DNA of 46,181 bases from Bacteroidia bacterium. Its GTDB lineage: Bacteria > Bacteroidota > Bacteroidia > AKYH767-A > OLB10. A program made the translations under genes and the position numbers. Below the pieces are notes generated by a model. The model ran no database searches, was not told the DNA's origin, and worked only from the letters and a program-made list of their open reading frames with translations. This document shows, one piece after another, positions 26,154-35,438 of the stretch. The stretch spans positions 1 to 46,181 of the forward strand of contig JAEUTH010000035.1 in the NCBI GenBank assembly GCA_016788165.1, in the 5' to 3' direction. Position 1 is the stretch's first letter. Each line of letters begins with the position of its first letter.

Positions 26154-26903
26154 TTATAGTTCGGCCAGGCGTTTTAAAAATTCATCCTTTTTTCTGCGCG
26201 ATACATCCACCTCGGTTCCATCACTCATGGTTACAATGCCGCCATCGCCTTTGGTGTAATTTTTTACATAGCGCAGGTTTATCAGATGGGAGTTGTGTAT
26301 GCGTATAAAGTCATATTCATTTAAAAGTTCTTCGAACTCTTTGAGCGATTTTGAAACCACAATTTTGTTTTTTTCAATCAGATAAAAGGTGGTATAATTT
26401 ACATCACTCTGGCAGCGGATTATTTCTTTTACCGGTATCACAAGCAATCCGTTAAGTGTAGGCAAGGCAATTTTTTTCGAATCTTTTTGCAGGTTTTTCA
26501 GGTTATGAAAAAGCGCTTCGAACTGATGACCCGATTGCTTTTTATTTTGCTTTTTTTCATACTGGCTGATAGCTTCAGTTAATTCGACCAAACTAAATGG
26601 CTTTAATAAATAATCTAATGCCGAAAACTTAATTGCTTGTATGGCATACTTGGCAAAAGCTGTTGTAAAAATTACTTCGAAATCTATTTTGGGTAGTTGT
26701 TGCAACATGTCAAATGCAGTGTCGTTGCCCAGTTCAATATCACTAAAAACCAAATCGGGTTGCAAACTTATTATTGCCGAAATTCCTTCAGCTTTGTTCG
26801 AACAAATAGCCATTACTTCAATGTGTTTAATATGGGTTTTAATCATTTCGTGTAACAACTCCTGACTATGCTTTTCGTCTTCTATTATAATTGCTTTAAT
26901 CAT
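26154..26903 (-). CDS. LytTR-family response regulator
   Basis: This 249-aa protein has an N-terminal receiver domain (Glu8, Asp9, phospho-acceptor Asp55 in LVFSDIELG, TTAFAKYA, YLLKPFS) and a C-terminal LytTR DNA-binding domain (from about residue 145; PVKEIIRCQSDVNYTTFYL, IRIHNSHLINLRYVKNY, VSRRKKDEFLKRL). It is the transcriptional output of the sensor kinase encoded 26 bp upstream on the same strand. Target genes are unknown; the adjacent T9SS paralogs on the same strand are possible targets by position only. Confidence 0.95.
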   Translation of the reverse strand: MIKAIIIEDEKHSQELLHEMIKTHIKHIEVMAICSNKAEGISAIISLQPDLVFSDIELGNDTAFDMLQQLPKIDFEVIFTTAFAKYAIQAIKFSALDYLLKPFSLVELTEAISQYEKKQNKKQSGHQFEALFHNLKNLQKDSKKIALPTLNGLLVIPVKEIIRCQSDVNYTTFYLIEKNKIVVSKSLKEFEELLNEYDFIRIHNSHLINLRYVKNYTKGDGGIVTMSDGTEVDVSRRKKDEFLKRLAEL

Positions 26904-26929
26904 GGTACGAAGTTAAAAAAAGACAACCA

Positions 26930-29900
26930 TTAAAATGCTTCTTCAAAAGGTAATATAAGTTCAACACGCAAACCGGTATCGCTTCCGGCAGCATTCATAT
27001 CAATCAAACTTAAATTTGTTTTTATGTTTTTCGATTGTTCAATAATGTGCAACCGTTCTTGTGTTATTTTCATGGCAAGCGACTCATGTTTTTTTGTGTT
27101 TGATGCATTTGCATTTATTGAGTTAAGCCTGCCAATGCCGTTATCCTGAACAATGCAATGCAGGTTGTTTTCGGTTTTATTAATGGTAATTTGTATGAAG
27201 CCATTTTGTTTGTCTTTAAATCCATGTAAAATTGAATTTTCGACAAAGGGTTGCAATAGCATCGGAGGAATAAGTGTTGTTTCGGCATTAAGCATTGCAT
27301 CTATTTCAATGGCATAAGTAAACTTCTGCTGAAACCGTAGTTGCTCTAATTGCATATATAATTCAAGAGCCGATAAATCTTTTTCGAGTGGTACTTCCTG
27401 TTGTCGCGAATTTTCTAAAATCAATCGCATCAATTGCGAAAAGCGTGATAAGTAAGCAGAAGCATTTTGTTTGTCGTTATCCAACATGTATTTGTTGATG
27501 GCATGCAATGAGTTGAAGATAAAATGTGGATTCATCTGGCTTCGTAATGCCTGCATCTCAACTTCGGCAATGCGTTTTTCAAAATCCGATTTTTCCTTAA
27601 TCTTTAATTCACGCCTGCGAATAAAACCCCACGTTGCAGATGCAAATAGGATTACATAGCTTATGTATGCCCCAATACTACGATACCAAGGCGGCAAAAC
27701 TTTAAAAGTATAGCTTACGGGTTTGCTCCATTGCCCCTGGGTATCAAGCGCTTTAAGTTTAAAAGTATAGGTGCCTTCATGCATATTGCCAAATGTTGCA
27801 GTAGTTTTATTAGTGATGGCATGCCAGCCATTACTATACCCTTCAAGTATATATTGATATTTTGCCAACGATGCCGATGCCGGTTCGATGGTTGTGTAAT
27901 CGAAAGTGATTTGATTATGCTTATAGTCTAACTCCAGATTATAAGGGATTTGGTAAAACGGGGCAACACTATCAAAGCTAATTTGTTTGTAAGTATGTTT
28001 AATAGAATCAGCTTGAAACGTATTTAGCTGTTTGCCGTAAACCAGCATTTGCTCATTGGATTGTGTTGTTTGGTTGTATAAGTTATTGCCATCAATACAC
28101 GACCAGCAAATATTTTCATCATTTATTTTTATTTGTTGAATGGCTACCTGTGGCGGTAACTTGATTTTTAATGCAGCACTTCTGTTAAATCGTATCAGCT
28201 TATCATCGCCACTGCCGGCCCAAACGATGCCATTGCTATCGCAATACATCGAACCATTTACAATGTCTTTTATCGGATAGCCTGTATGTTTATTAAATAT
28301 TTCGAAAACGGGCTGATAGTATTTTTCTAAGTCAAAATTGTTCAGGTTGTTAATAACGGGTAAATTAGGTGGCAGTGCAGAGCTTGCTTTATACTGTTTT
28401 TTCAGAAAAAAATGCGTAAGAACCGAAAACCCCAAATTAGTTCCGGCAACGATATTGCCACTATGGTCAAATACAAAGTCATATACTGCGTTATCGGCTA
28501 AACCGTTATCAGTAGTAAAGTTTAAAAACAATTTACCTTTTTCAGATGGGTGGTACCGGCTTAAACCGCCTCCGTATGTTGCAAGCCAAATGTTGTTACA
28601 GGTATCGGTGCGCACTTTGAAAACACAATTATGGCCCAGGCCCTGCTTGGTATTGTAATTGGTAAAAGTTGCCGCAAATTTTTGATTTATTTTTTTTAAA
28701 CCGGTAGTGTTGTCAGGTGTGTTTCCGTTTTTTATTGCACTAACCCTGTTTCCATCGTATTTGCTTACTCCATTTTTCTGGCTGGCAAACCAAAGGTTAC
28801 CGGTATGGTCTTCCGTTATCGAATAAATTAAATTATCGGGCAAACCTTGCGCTTTAGTATAGCATACCATTTTTAATTTATTGATGGCTTCATTATAGTC
28901 CGGGTAGGTATCGTTGGCTTTACTATGAAACAATAATCCATTGTTACATGCAATCCAAATGTTGCCGGCCTTGTCTTCGAAAATGGTTCTTAAATTTAGT
29001 TTTGAGTTACCAACATTAATATTGAATGTTGCTAAAGCAGTTGATTGCATAACCTGATGGTTATACGTAATAGAGCCTGATTTGCTGTAAGTTGCTTTTA
29101 GCTTTGAATTGGCATGTAAGGAGTTAACTTCAAATACAGACAGGCCACTGTCTATGGTTGTTATCCATACATGATCGTTTTTGCTTTGAAATATGCAGCG
29201 AACCAGATTGCCATGCAAACCTTGCATAGTACCATAGTTTGTAAACATGGGAGGCTTGGTAGTATCGTTGTCATTGAAAACCGAAAAACCTGCATTGGTG
29301 CCAATCCACAAACTGCCATTAAAGTAGTTATTTAAACAAGTAATGTTATTGTCAATTAATCCTTCATTGGTTGTACCAAATTCAAATGTATTGCCATTAT
29401 AACAACAAGCACCTAAGCCATAGGTTGCAAACCATAAATTGCCTTGCTTATCGCATGTTATATTTTTTATATAATTTGATAATAAACCATTTGCTGTAGT
29501 ATAAGATTTAAATTTATACTGATTAAAACAGCTTACACCCTGGTTGCTTGTTAACCAGATATTTCCTTCCAAATCTTCGGCAATGGAAGTAATGTTATTA
29601 TCAATCAGGCCATTTGATTTATTATAGTTTATAAATTTGTTTTTATCAATATCTTCCAGATTAGCATGGTCGCTTTTTGCCAACATGCTAAGCCCCGCAA
29701 TAGTTGACAACCATAATTTGCCTTTGCTATCATTATACAATGATGTAACGTAATTATTCGGTAAACCGTTTGCAATAGTGTAAGTGCTTTTAATTTTCAA
29801 TTCGGCACCGTTTGTATTTGCGTCAATACAAACTGCGCCTTGTATCGTACCACACCAAATATTGCCATCATTACTTTGTGCCATACTTGTAACCCCATCA

Positions 29901-30616
29901 GAAAATGGCATGCTTATTTTTTTGCAAACGCTTATGGAATTTGCGAAGTTTAGGCCTTTATAAGGCGCTACAAGTTTGGTAATGCCTTTATCGGTTGCCA
30001 TCCAAATATGGCCGGCTCTATCTTCTAAAATACATTTTACATAATTACTAATCAAGCCGTTTCCTTCGTTCAAAGTTTTAAACGATTTGCCATCGAAACA
30101 ACTTGCACCACCACCATTACTGGCAATCCAAATATTATGGTGTCTGTCTTCGGTTATGTACCAAACATGGTTGTTTGCCAATCCATTACTTGTACTATAG
30201 GTTACAAATGATTTACCGTCAAACCTGCAAACACCGCCACCATCGGTGCCAAACCACATATTTCCTTTTGCATCACAAAAGCTGCAAAGTATTGCGTTAA
30301 GTGGTAATCCGTTATCGTTATTGTAAACGGGCATTGTCAGATAAAAACTGGCAGGTTTTATTTCTGGTGGATTTAAAGATGTAGGATTATGCGCTGTTTT
30401 TTCAATTAATGCATCCGCTGGTGGCGCACAGCTATCAATAAAAATAATTTCGGGTGGGCTGTATTTATTTGTTTGTATTGAATCGGCATTGTAGGTGTAG
30501 GTATTATAGTTTTTGTTTGTGCATGATGCCAAAAGCAACAGCACTGCAATGAGATAATAAAACCTATTAATGTTTTTAGCTTTTTTGCTAGGCAGCGTAA
30601 TAATGTGTAAAAGCAT
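26930..30616 (-). CDS. Reg_prop/Y_Y_Y sensor histidine kinase (LytS/YpdA type)
   Basis: This is a 1228-aa sensor. I start it at the ATG at 30616; a longer frame would need a GTG at 30652. The N-terminus has a signal ending in a lipobox (LIAVLLLLASC). A large periplasmic beta-propeller region contains many Reg_prop repeats of the form NGL.(D/N)N.(I/V)..I..D..G.(I/L)W..(T/S), followed by a Y_Y_Y domain (PYNLELDYKHNQITFDYT, QYILEGYSNGWHAI). One membrane helix lies near residue 985 (YISYVILFASATWGFI). The kinase domain has phospho-His at about 1031 (MNPHFIFNSLHAINKYML) and the ATP-binding PPMLLQPFVENSILHG and DNGIGR motifs. Relatives sense polysaccharide fragments or other external ligands; the ligand here is unknown. 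The HTCS-type output domain is absent and is supplied by the separate LytTR protein. Confidence 0.92.
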   Translation of the reverse strand: MLLHIITLPSKKAKNINRFYYLIAVLLLLASCTNKNYNTYTYNADSIQTNKYSPPEIIFIDSCAPPADALIEKTAHNPTSLNPPEIKPASFYLTMPVYNNDNGLPLNAILCSFCDAKGNMWFGTDGGGVCRFDGKSFVTYSTSNGLANNHVWYITEDRHHNIWIASNGGGASCFDGKSFKTLNEGNGLISNYVKCILEDRAGHIWMATDKGITKLVAPYKGLNFANSISVCKKISMPFSDGVTSMAQSNDGNIWCGTIQGAVCIDANTNGAELKIKSTYTIANGLPNNYVTSLYNDSKGKLWLSTIAGLSMLAKSDHANLEDIDKNKFINYNKSNGLIDNNITSIAEDLEGNIWLTSNQGVSCFNQYKFKSYTTANGLLSNYIKNITCDKQGNLWFATYGLGACCYNGNTFEFGTTNEGLIDNNITCLNNYFNGSLWIGTNAGFSVFNDNDTTKPPMFTNYGTMQGLHGNLVRCIFQSKNDHVWITTIDSGLSVFEVNSLHANSKLKATYSKSGSITYNHQVMQSTALATFNINVGNSKLNLRTIFEDKAGNIWIACNNGLLFHSKANDTYPDYNEAINKLKMVCYTKAQGLPDNLIYSITEDHTGNLWFASQKNGVSKYDGNRVSAIKNGNTPDNTTGLKKINQKFAATFTNYNTKQGLGHNCVFKVRTDTCNNIWLATYGGGLSRYHPSEKGKLFLNFTTDNGLADNAVYDFVFDHSGNIVAGTNLGFSVLTHFFLKKQYKASSALPPNLPVINNLNNFDLEKYYQPVFEIFNKHTGYPIKDIVNGSMYCDSNGIVWAGSGDDKLIRFNRSAALKIKLPPQVAIQQIKINDENICWSCIDGNNLYNQTTQSNEQMLVYGKQLNTFQADSIKHTYKQISFDSVAPFYQIPYNLELDYKHNQITFDYTTIEPASASLAKYQYILEGYSNGWHAITNKTTATFGNMHEGTYTFKLKALDTQGQWSKPVSYTFKVLPPWYRSIGAYISYVILFASATWGFIRRRELKIKEKSDFEKRIAEVEMQALRSQMNPHFIFNSLHAINKYMLDNDKQNASAYLSRFSQLMRLILENSRQQEVPLEKDLSALELYMQLEQLRFQQKFTYAIEIDAMLNAETTLIPPMLLQPFVENSILHGFKDKQNGFIQITINKTENNLHCIVQDNGIGRLNSINANASNTKKHESLAMKITQERLHIIEQSKNIKTNLSLIDMNAAGSDTGLRVELILPFEEAF

Positions 30617-30839
30617 AGGATGGCATGGCTGTGTTACAACGAAGTTAATCACTATGACTTAAAGTTAGCCGTGTTGCACAAAAAAGTCTTGTTGTTTATC
30701 GGCACCCTTATCAATGCAACTAAATTTAATTTTTTAAATGGAAACATTCTGATGTCCTTACCATAGTAAATAGTTTATATATTTCAACTATCAAATTATA
30801 CATCTGTTTTTACTTATTTAAAAACCAAAACCATAACAC

Positions 30840-32573
30840 ATGCGCATTTTACTATTGATAGTTTTTTTAATAACCGGTAATTGTAGCTTAGCACAAGTGT
30901 TAAGTACTACACGCACCACAAACTGGAAAAAAGCAAAACATATAGGCGCTTACTTCGAGCCATCACTTACAGTTAATATACTGCAATATGGTGGTAATAA
31001 CAATGGTGCCATTGCTAATGATGCTGCACTTATTGCAGCAGTTAATGCGCTTAATGGCATGCCCGGCATAATATATTTGCCTGCCGGCAATTATCTGTTT
31101 AACAACACCATTAATTTACGCGATAGTTTAATATTACGTGGCAGTGGAACTAATACCGTACTAACTTTTAGTTTTAACAACGCTTCAAAACATTGTATAA
31201 CTATAAGCGGTTCAGTAATGGGCGGGTGGGTAAGTGTAGGCAGTGGCTTACGCAAAAACAGTAAGTGGATTAAACCTGCTGTTATAACAAGTTTTAAAGT
31301 GGGCGATTTGCTTGAGATGCGGCAACTAAATGGTAGTTGGGATACCCAACCTGTGGCATGGGCACAGTATGCTGTGGGGCAAATTTTATATGTGGATAGT
31401 ATCAAAAATGATAAACTATATTTTCATGAAAAACTGCGGATTGATTATGATACACTTCTACAACCGCAAGTAGCACGTTTAAAGCCCAGAAAAAGTGTAG
31501 GTGTTGAATGTTTAAAGATTACTCGTACCGATAGCAATGCTGCCGGTAACAATTACGGTGTTTTTTTAAACAAAGCCTATAACTGTTGGATTAAGAATGT
31601 AACCATCGAAAAAATGATAAGCGCCCATGTTTGTATTACTACATCGGCCCGATGTGAAATTACCGGAAGTTATATAACCGATGCTTATAGTTTTGATGGA
31701 AGTAACACACATGGCTACGGTGTGTTAATTAACGAACATGCATGCGAAAATAAAATTGAAAACAATGTGTTTAAAAAACTGCGGCATGCCATTACATGCA
31801 AACAAGGCGCAAATGGAAATGTTATTGCTTATAATTATGTTACGCAACCAACTCGTACTGAGTTTCCGACCGATGCCGGTGCCGATTTGTTGTTGCATGG
31901 CCATTATCCGTTTTTAAATTTATTTGAAGGTAATATCTGCCAAAACATACAGGCCGATCAAACCTGGGGTCCTAATGGCCCTTATAATACCTTTATGCGC
32001 AACCGTGCCGATGGTTATGGATTAATTATTACATCGGGCAGTATATCTACCAACAATCAAAACATAATAGCCAACGATATTACTAACACCGGTTTTTTAA
32101 AAGGTAATTATTCGTTATCCGGTAACAATCATTTTGAGTTTGGTAACCGTGTAAAAGGTACGGTAACACCTGCTAATACAGCTAACGTTACGGTAAATTC
32201 ATACTACCTGAACAATACACCAACTTGGTGGAATGGTACGTGGCCTACTATAGGGTTACCTGTTGCATTTAACATTGCCGGCAACTCGGCACAAACAAGG
32301 TTTGCCAACGGCAGCTATACTGTAACCTGTAACAATAGTGCGGTAAAAGTCGGTTTAGGCAACTATTTTTCGGTTTATCCCAATCCATCTGCTGCTGATT
32401 TTATATTTTCAAACGAGGTGAGTCTTTTAAACGTAACTAATGTTTTAGGCATAGCACAAGCATTTACACTTGATGGACGTAACTTAACTATACATGCACC
32501 GGCCGGTGTTTACAATGTTTTTGTGTGCATTAATGGTCAAACCGTAAATCAAAAATTGATTTTGGTTAAATGA
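30840..32573 (+). CDS. Secreted right-handed beta-helix protein (pectate-lyase-3 like) with T9SS domain
   Basis: This 577-aa protein has a signal peptide (LLLIVFLITGNCSLAQ). The N-terminal Pectate_lyase_3-like fold includes NILQYGGNNNGAIANDAALI, GIIYLPAGNYLFNNTI and LILRGSGTNTVLTF, and the right-handed beta-helix includes ENKIENNVFKKLRHAITCKQ and GNVIAYNYV. The end is a T9SS sorting domain (YFSVYPNPSAADFIFS to the terminal KLILVK). Such proteins often bind or cleave polysaccharide, but I cannot identify catalytic residues, so enzymatic activity is not assured. It is transcribed divergently from the sensor kinase, with 223 bp between them. Confidence 0.82.
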   Translation: MRILLLIVFLITGNCSLAQVLSTTRTTNWKKAKHIGAYFEPSLTVNILQYGGNNNGAIANDAALIAAVNALNGMPGIIYLPAGNYLFNNTINLRDSLILRGSGTNTVLTFSFNNASKHCITISGSVMGGWVSVGSGLRKNSKWIKPAVITSFKVGDLLEMRQLNGSWDTQPVAWAQYAVGQILYVDSIKNDKLYFHEKLRIDYDTLLQPQVARLKPRKSVGVECLKITRTDSNAAGNNYGVFLNKAYNCWIKNVTIEKMISAHVCITTSARCEITGSYITDAYSFDGSNTHGYGVLINEHACENKIENNVFKKLRHAITCKQGANGNVIAYNYVTQPTRTEFPTDAGADLLLHGHYPFLNLFEGNICQNIQADQTWGPNGPYNTFMRNRADGYGLIITSGSISTNNQNIIANDITNTGFLKGNYSLSGNNHFEFGNRVKGTVTPANTANVTVNSYYLNNTPTWWNGTWPTIGLPVAFNIAGNSAQTRFANGSYTVTCNNSAVKVGLGNYFSVYPNPSAADFIFSNEVSLLNVTNVLGIAQAFTLDGRNLTIHAPAGVYNVFVCINGQTVNQKLILVK

Positions 32574-32690
32574 TGGTTAGCATGTAGTGTAAAGCAAAAG
32601 GCAAAATTTAAATATTCATGTGAAGCATATTTAAATTTATACATTCGCCCCCCTTAAAATTAACCGCTTTAATAGCTTAAAACTTATTCA

Positions 32691-33371
32691 ATGAACAGAA
32701 TATCAATAATGGCAAGCACAGTAGCAGTTATTGCCTCTTTAAATTTAAATGCACAAAAAATGGAATTAAAAACACAAGCCGATTCGGTGAGCTATGCCAT
32801 AGGCGTATCAGTAGGTAACAATTTAAAATCAGGTGGATTTGACGGATTAAACAGCGATTTAATTTCGAAAGGATTAGCCGAAGCTATGAAAGGCGAAAAA
32901 ACGGCTGTTGACGCACAAACAGCCAATCAAATTATTCAGGATTATATGACAGCAGCACAAGCTAAAAAAGGTGCCGAAGCTGTTGCACGTTGTGGTGCGT
33001 TTTTAGAAAACAATAAAAAACGTAAAGAAGTAACCACCCTACCAAGTGGATTGCAATATGAAGTAATAAAAACCGGTACCGGCCCCAAGCCAAGTGCAAC
33101 CGATAAAGTGAAAGTACACTACCACGGCACATTAATTAATGGCGATGTGTTTGATAGTTCGGTAGAGCGTGGCCAACCTGCCGAGTTTGGCGTAAACCAA
33201 GTTATTAAAGGCTGGACGGAAGCCCTTCAATTGATGAATACCGGCAGTAAATGGAAAATATTTTTACCAGCCGATTTAGCTTATGGCGACCGTGGTGCCG
33301 GTGGTAAAATTGGTCCAAACGAAGCTTTGATTTTTGAAGTTGAATTACTTGAAGTATTGAAAAGCGAGTAA
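32691..33371 (+). CDS. FKBP-type peptidyl-prolyl isomerase (Mip/FklB-like)
   Basis: This 226-aa protein catalyses proline cis-trans isomerisation during protein folding. The start (MNRISIMASTVAVIASLNLNAQ) is signal-peptide-like, suggesting a periplasmic chaperone. The N-terminal dimerisation domain (DSVSYAIGVSVGNNLKSGGF to about residue 95) joins a linker helix and then the FKBP domain (VKVHYHGTLINGDVFDSSVE, VIKGWTEALQLMNTGSKWKI, LAYGDRGAGGKIGPNEALIF). All active-site aromatics expected for the family appear to be present. It is monocistronic with a clear terminator. Confidence 0.95.
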   Translation: MNRISIMASTVAVIASLNLNAQKMELKTQADSVSYAIGVSVGNNLKSGGFDGLNSDLISKGLAEAMKGEKTAVDAQTANQIIQDYMTAAQAKKGAEAVARCGAFLENNKKRKEVTTLPSGLQYEVIKTGTGPKPSATDKVKVHYHGTLINGDVFDSSVERGQPAEFGVNQVIKGWTEALQLMNTGSKWKIFLPADLAYGDRGAGGKIGPNEALIFEVELLEVLKSE

Positions 33372-33390
33372 TTGCATTATCGTTAATATA

Positions 33391-33423
33391 AAAAAAGCCT
33401 CCTGTTTAGGGAGGCTTTTTTTT
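33391..33423 (+). terminator. Intrinsic terminator after the FKBP gene
   Basis: A stem AAAAAAGCCTCC / GGAGGCTTTTTT with a 7-nt loop is followed by a long T-run. Confidence 0.88.
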
Positions 33424-33495
33424 ATTGGTACACCGCCATTAGCCGCTTAATTGGTTAGTAGATAAATATCGAACTATTACTATTACCAACAATAT

Positions 33496-33503
33496 TACAT
33501 TTG
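33496..33503 (+). promoter_or_regulatory. Bacteroidota -7 box that fixes the start of the barrel gene
   Basis: TACATTTG overlaps a potential TTG start at 33501, so transcription begins after that codon. The first usable start downstream is the ATG at 33522, which directly precedes a good signal peptide. Confidence 0.5.
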
Positions 33504-33521
33504 GTGAAATACTTTTTATTG

Positions 33522-34352
33522 ATGAAATCAAAAATCAAAATTTTTCAAATCATAGTTTTTTTCGTTTTTGTTTCGCCTGCTTATGCACAAGAAACTAAAC
33601 ATGCATCACATAAGCCAGTTGGCGATAGGTATGTATTACATGCAGGTATTTTCAGACCTTATGTTGCTACATCGTTGCAAATAAATAATCAATATACACC
33701 GGGCACAATAATTTCATTAGAAGATGATTTGGGATTTGAAGACAGACCCTGGCTTTTTAAAGTTGATGGTTATGCTGCTATAACAAAGCGCTCGGCTTTT
33801 AAGTTAACCTATACAAACCTTAACCGAAAGTCGGCCTGGGATATTGACCGCGACATAAATATTTTTGACACCACCTTTCATGTTGGTGCTAACCTGGATG
33901 TATTTTTTAATACAACCTTTTTATCGCTAAGTTATAAGTATAATATTTTTACTAAGCCAACCTGGGATGCAGGCGCTGCATTTGGTATTCGTTTCCTCAG
34001 AATTAAAACAGGTGCAAAGCTCGAAACAAATAACTTTTCAAAATTTGACGAGTCAGTAGCGATAGCAGCACCGGCACCGGTTTTTGGCTTATATGGCAAT
34101 GCATACTTAAATGAGCAATTAATGTTCAGATGCAGTTTTGATTACTTTTCTGTTTCAATTAAAGGCATCAGAGGTTTTGTAATCGACAATAACTTATCGC
34201 TTGAATACTATTTTATTAAAAATTTAGGTGTGGGTGCTGCTGTTAATTTTCTGGCTTTCCGTATTGATGACTTACCCATTGGCGAAAACTTTGATGGTCA
34301 GATAAAATATAACCTCAGTGGATTTAGTCTTTTTTTAGCAGCCAAATTTTAA
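33522..34352 (+). CDS. Outer-membrane beta-barrel protein of unknown function
   Basis: This 276-aa product has a signal peptide (MKSKIKIFQIIVFFVFVSPAYAQ). The rest is alternating polar/apolar beta-strands with aromatic girdle residues (LFKVDGYAAITKRSAFKLTY, TTFLSLSYKYNIF, FGIRFLRIKTGAKL, LSLEYYFIKNLGVGAAVNFL) and ends in the terminal phenylalanine typical of outer-membrane barrels (FLAAKF). I count about ten to twelve strands. I recognise no specific family and infer a small porin-like or structural barrel. It is followed 79 bp later by a TonB-C domain gene. Confidence 0.75.
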   Translation: MKSKIKIFQIIVFFVFVSPAYAQETKHASHKPVGDRYVLHAGIFRPYVATSLQINNQYTPGTIISLEDDLGFEDRPWLFKVDGYAAITKRSAFKLTYTNLNRKSAWDIDRDINIFDTTFHVGANLDVFFNTTFLSLSYKYNIFTKPTWDAGAAFGIRFLRIKTGAKLETNNFSKFDESVAIAAPAPVFGLYGNAYLNEQLMFRCSFDYFSVSIKGIRGFVIDNNLSLEYYFIKNLGVGAAVNFLAFRIDDLPIGENFDGQIKYNLSGFSLFLAAKF

Positions 34353-34431
34353 TCAGTTTTAGTTTTAATTGCTGCTCATTAATTTATTTGTTGCCAATAA
34401 CAAACTGTATATTTCGACATTGTAAATCGAA

Positions 34432-34869
34432 ATGAAAAAAATCACCAAAAACAGTTTTATAAAACGTACTTCATTTCCGGGAGGTCTTAAAGCGTTGCGC
34501 CAGTTTTTCGATGATCATTTAATTTATCCACAAGCTGCCATTGATGCAAAAATTAGCGGCACTGTAACCGTTAAATTTAATATCAATTACAAAGGTGTTG
34601 TGTTTGATGCACATTTGGTAAACAGCCTGGGATTTGGATGCGATGATGAAGCATTGCGTTTAGTAAGTTTACTGCAATATAACAAGACACTAAACCGCGG
34701 TTTACATGTAGTTTTTCATGAAACCATACACATACATTTTAGCCTGCAAAAGTATTTACAAAGCAAAACGGCATTGCAACCTTTGCAAACAATTGTGTAT
34801 CACTATCAAACCGAAAAACCTAAAAATCAAACAACCGTTATTCAAGTTAATTATCAGGTTAAGGATTAG
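34432..34869 (+). CDS. Orphan TonB C-terminal-domain protein without membrane anchor
   Basis: This 145-aa protein is essentially a TonB C-terminal domain: FPGGLKALRQFFDDHLIYPQ, AAIDAKISGTVTVKFNI, YKGVVFDAHLVNSLGFGCDD, EALRLV and a final strand IHIHFSLQKY. Canonical TonB has an N-terminal inner-membrane helix and a proline-rich spacer; both are absent, and no signal peptide is visible. A TATATTTC box (34408-34415) with TTTG 17 bp upstream would start transcription only about 10 nt before the ATG, so a longer anchored form is unlikely. A cytosolic or unconventional role is inferred; its partner is unknown. Confidence 0.8.
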   Translation: MKKITKNSFIKRTSFPGGLKALRQFFDDHLIYPQAAIDAKISGTVTVKFNINYKGVVFDAHLVNSLGFGCDDEALRLVSLLQYNKTLNRGLHVVFHETIHIHFSLQKYLQSKTALQPLQTIVYHYQTEKPKNQTTVIQVNYQVKD

Positions 34870-35015
34870 TTTTTTGCTGTTTTTATAACCTATGTAAATC
34901 AAAAGGTCATTTAATTTGATTGCTTAATACAGTACTTATAAATTTAAGTAACTGAAAATCAATATAATATAAAATAATTTAGTACTATGTGTAACAAGGT
35001 ACTGTTTAATAACTC

Positions 35016-35054
35016 TATCTTTGTAAAGCAAGATATAAGGTATAGCTATATACC
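35016..35054 (+). promoter_or_regulatory. Promoter and palindromic operator of the PadR-PspC operon
   Basis: A TATCTTTG -7 box lies at 35016-35023, the same octamer found inside the CRISPR repeats. Just downstream of the predicted start is the inverted repeat GGTATAGCTATATACC (35039-35054; arms GGTATA/TATACC, 4-bp centre). An operator immediately after the start site, upstream of a PadR gene, is the expected layout for autorepression. Confidence 0.6.
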
Positions 35055-35090
35055 ATAATTAAATGAATATAAACCCAAAACAACTGCATC

Positions 35091-35438
35091 ATGAGCAATT
35101 TGGAAAACACACAAGCGCAAATGCGGAAAGGGGTATTAGAGTTTTGTATTCTATCAATTATTTCGAAGGGCGAAATTTATCCGTCCGACATTATTTCGAA
35201 AATGAAAGAGGCTAAATTGATAGTGGTAGAAGGCACATTATACCCCTTATTAACCCGCCTGAAAAATGCAGGGTTGTTAGGCTATCGTTGGATTGAATCC
35301 AATGCCGGCCCACCCCGCAAGTATTATGCACTAACCGAGTTAGGGCAAAGTTATTTACAAGAATTAAACACTACCTGGAACGAACTGGTAGCTGCCGTAA
35401 ACCAAACCGCAAACATCAATACCCAAAGCCATGAATAA
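35091..35438 (+). CDS. PadR-family transcriptional regulator
   Basis: This 115-aa protein is a winged-helix repressor. The PadR signature is clear: RKGVLEFCILSIISKGEIYP, SDIISKMKEAKLIVVEGTLY, PLLTRLKNAGLLGYRWIES and GPPRKYYALTELGQSYLQEL. PadR proteins bind palindromes near their own promoter and release on ligand or envelope signals. The gene overlaps the PspC-domain gene by 8 bp, a classic translational coupling in Bacteroidota, where this pair is thought to respond to membrane stress. A palindrome just upstream is the likely operator. Confidence 0.93.
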   Translation: MSNLENTQAQMRKGVLEFCILSIISKGEIYPSDIISKMKEAKLIVVEGTLYPLLTRLKNAGLLGYRWIESNAGPPRKYYALTELGQSYLQELNTTWNELVAAVNQTANINTQSHE

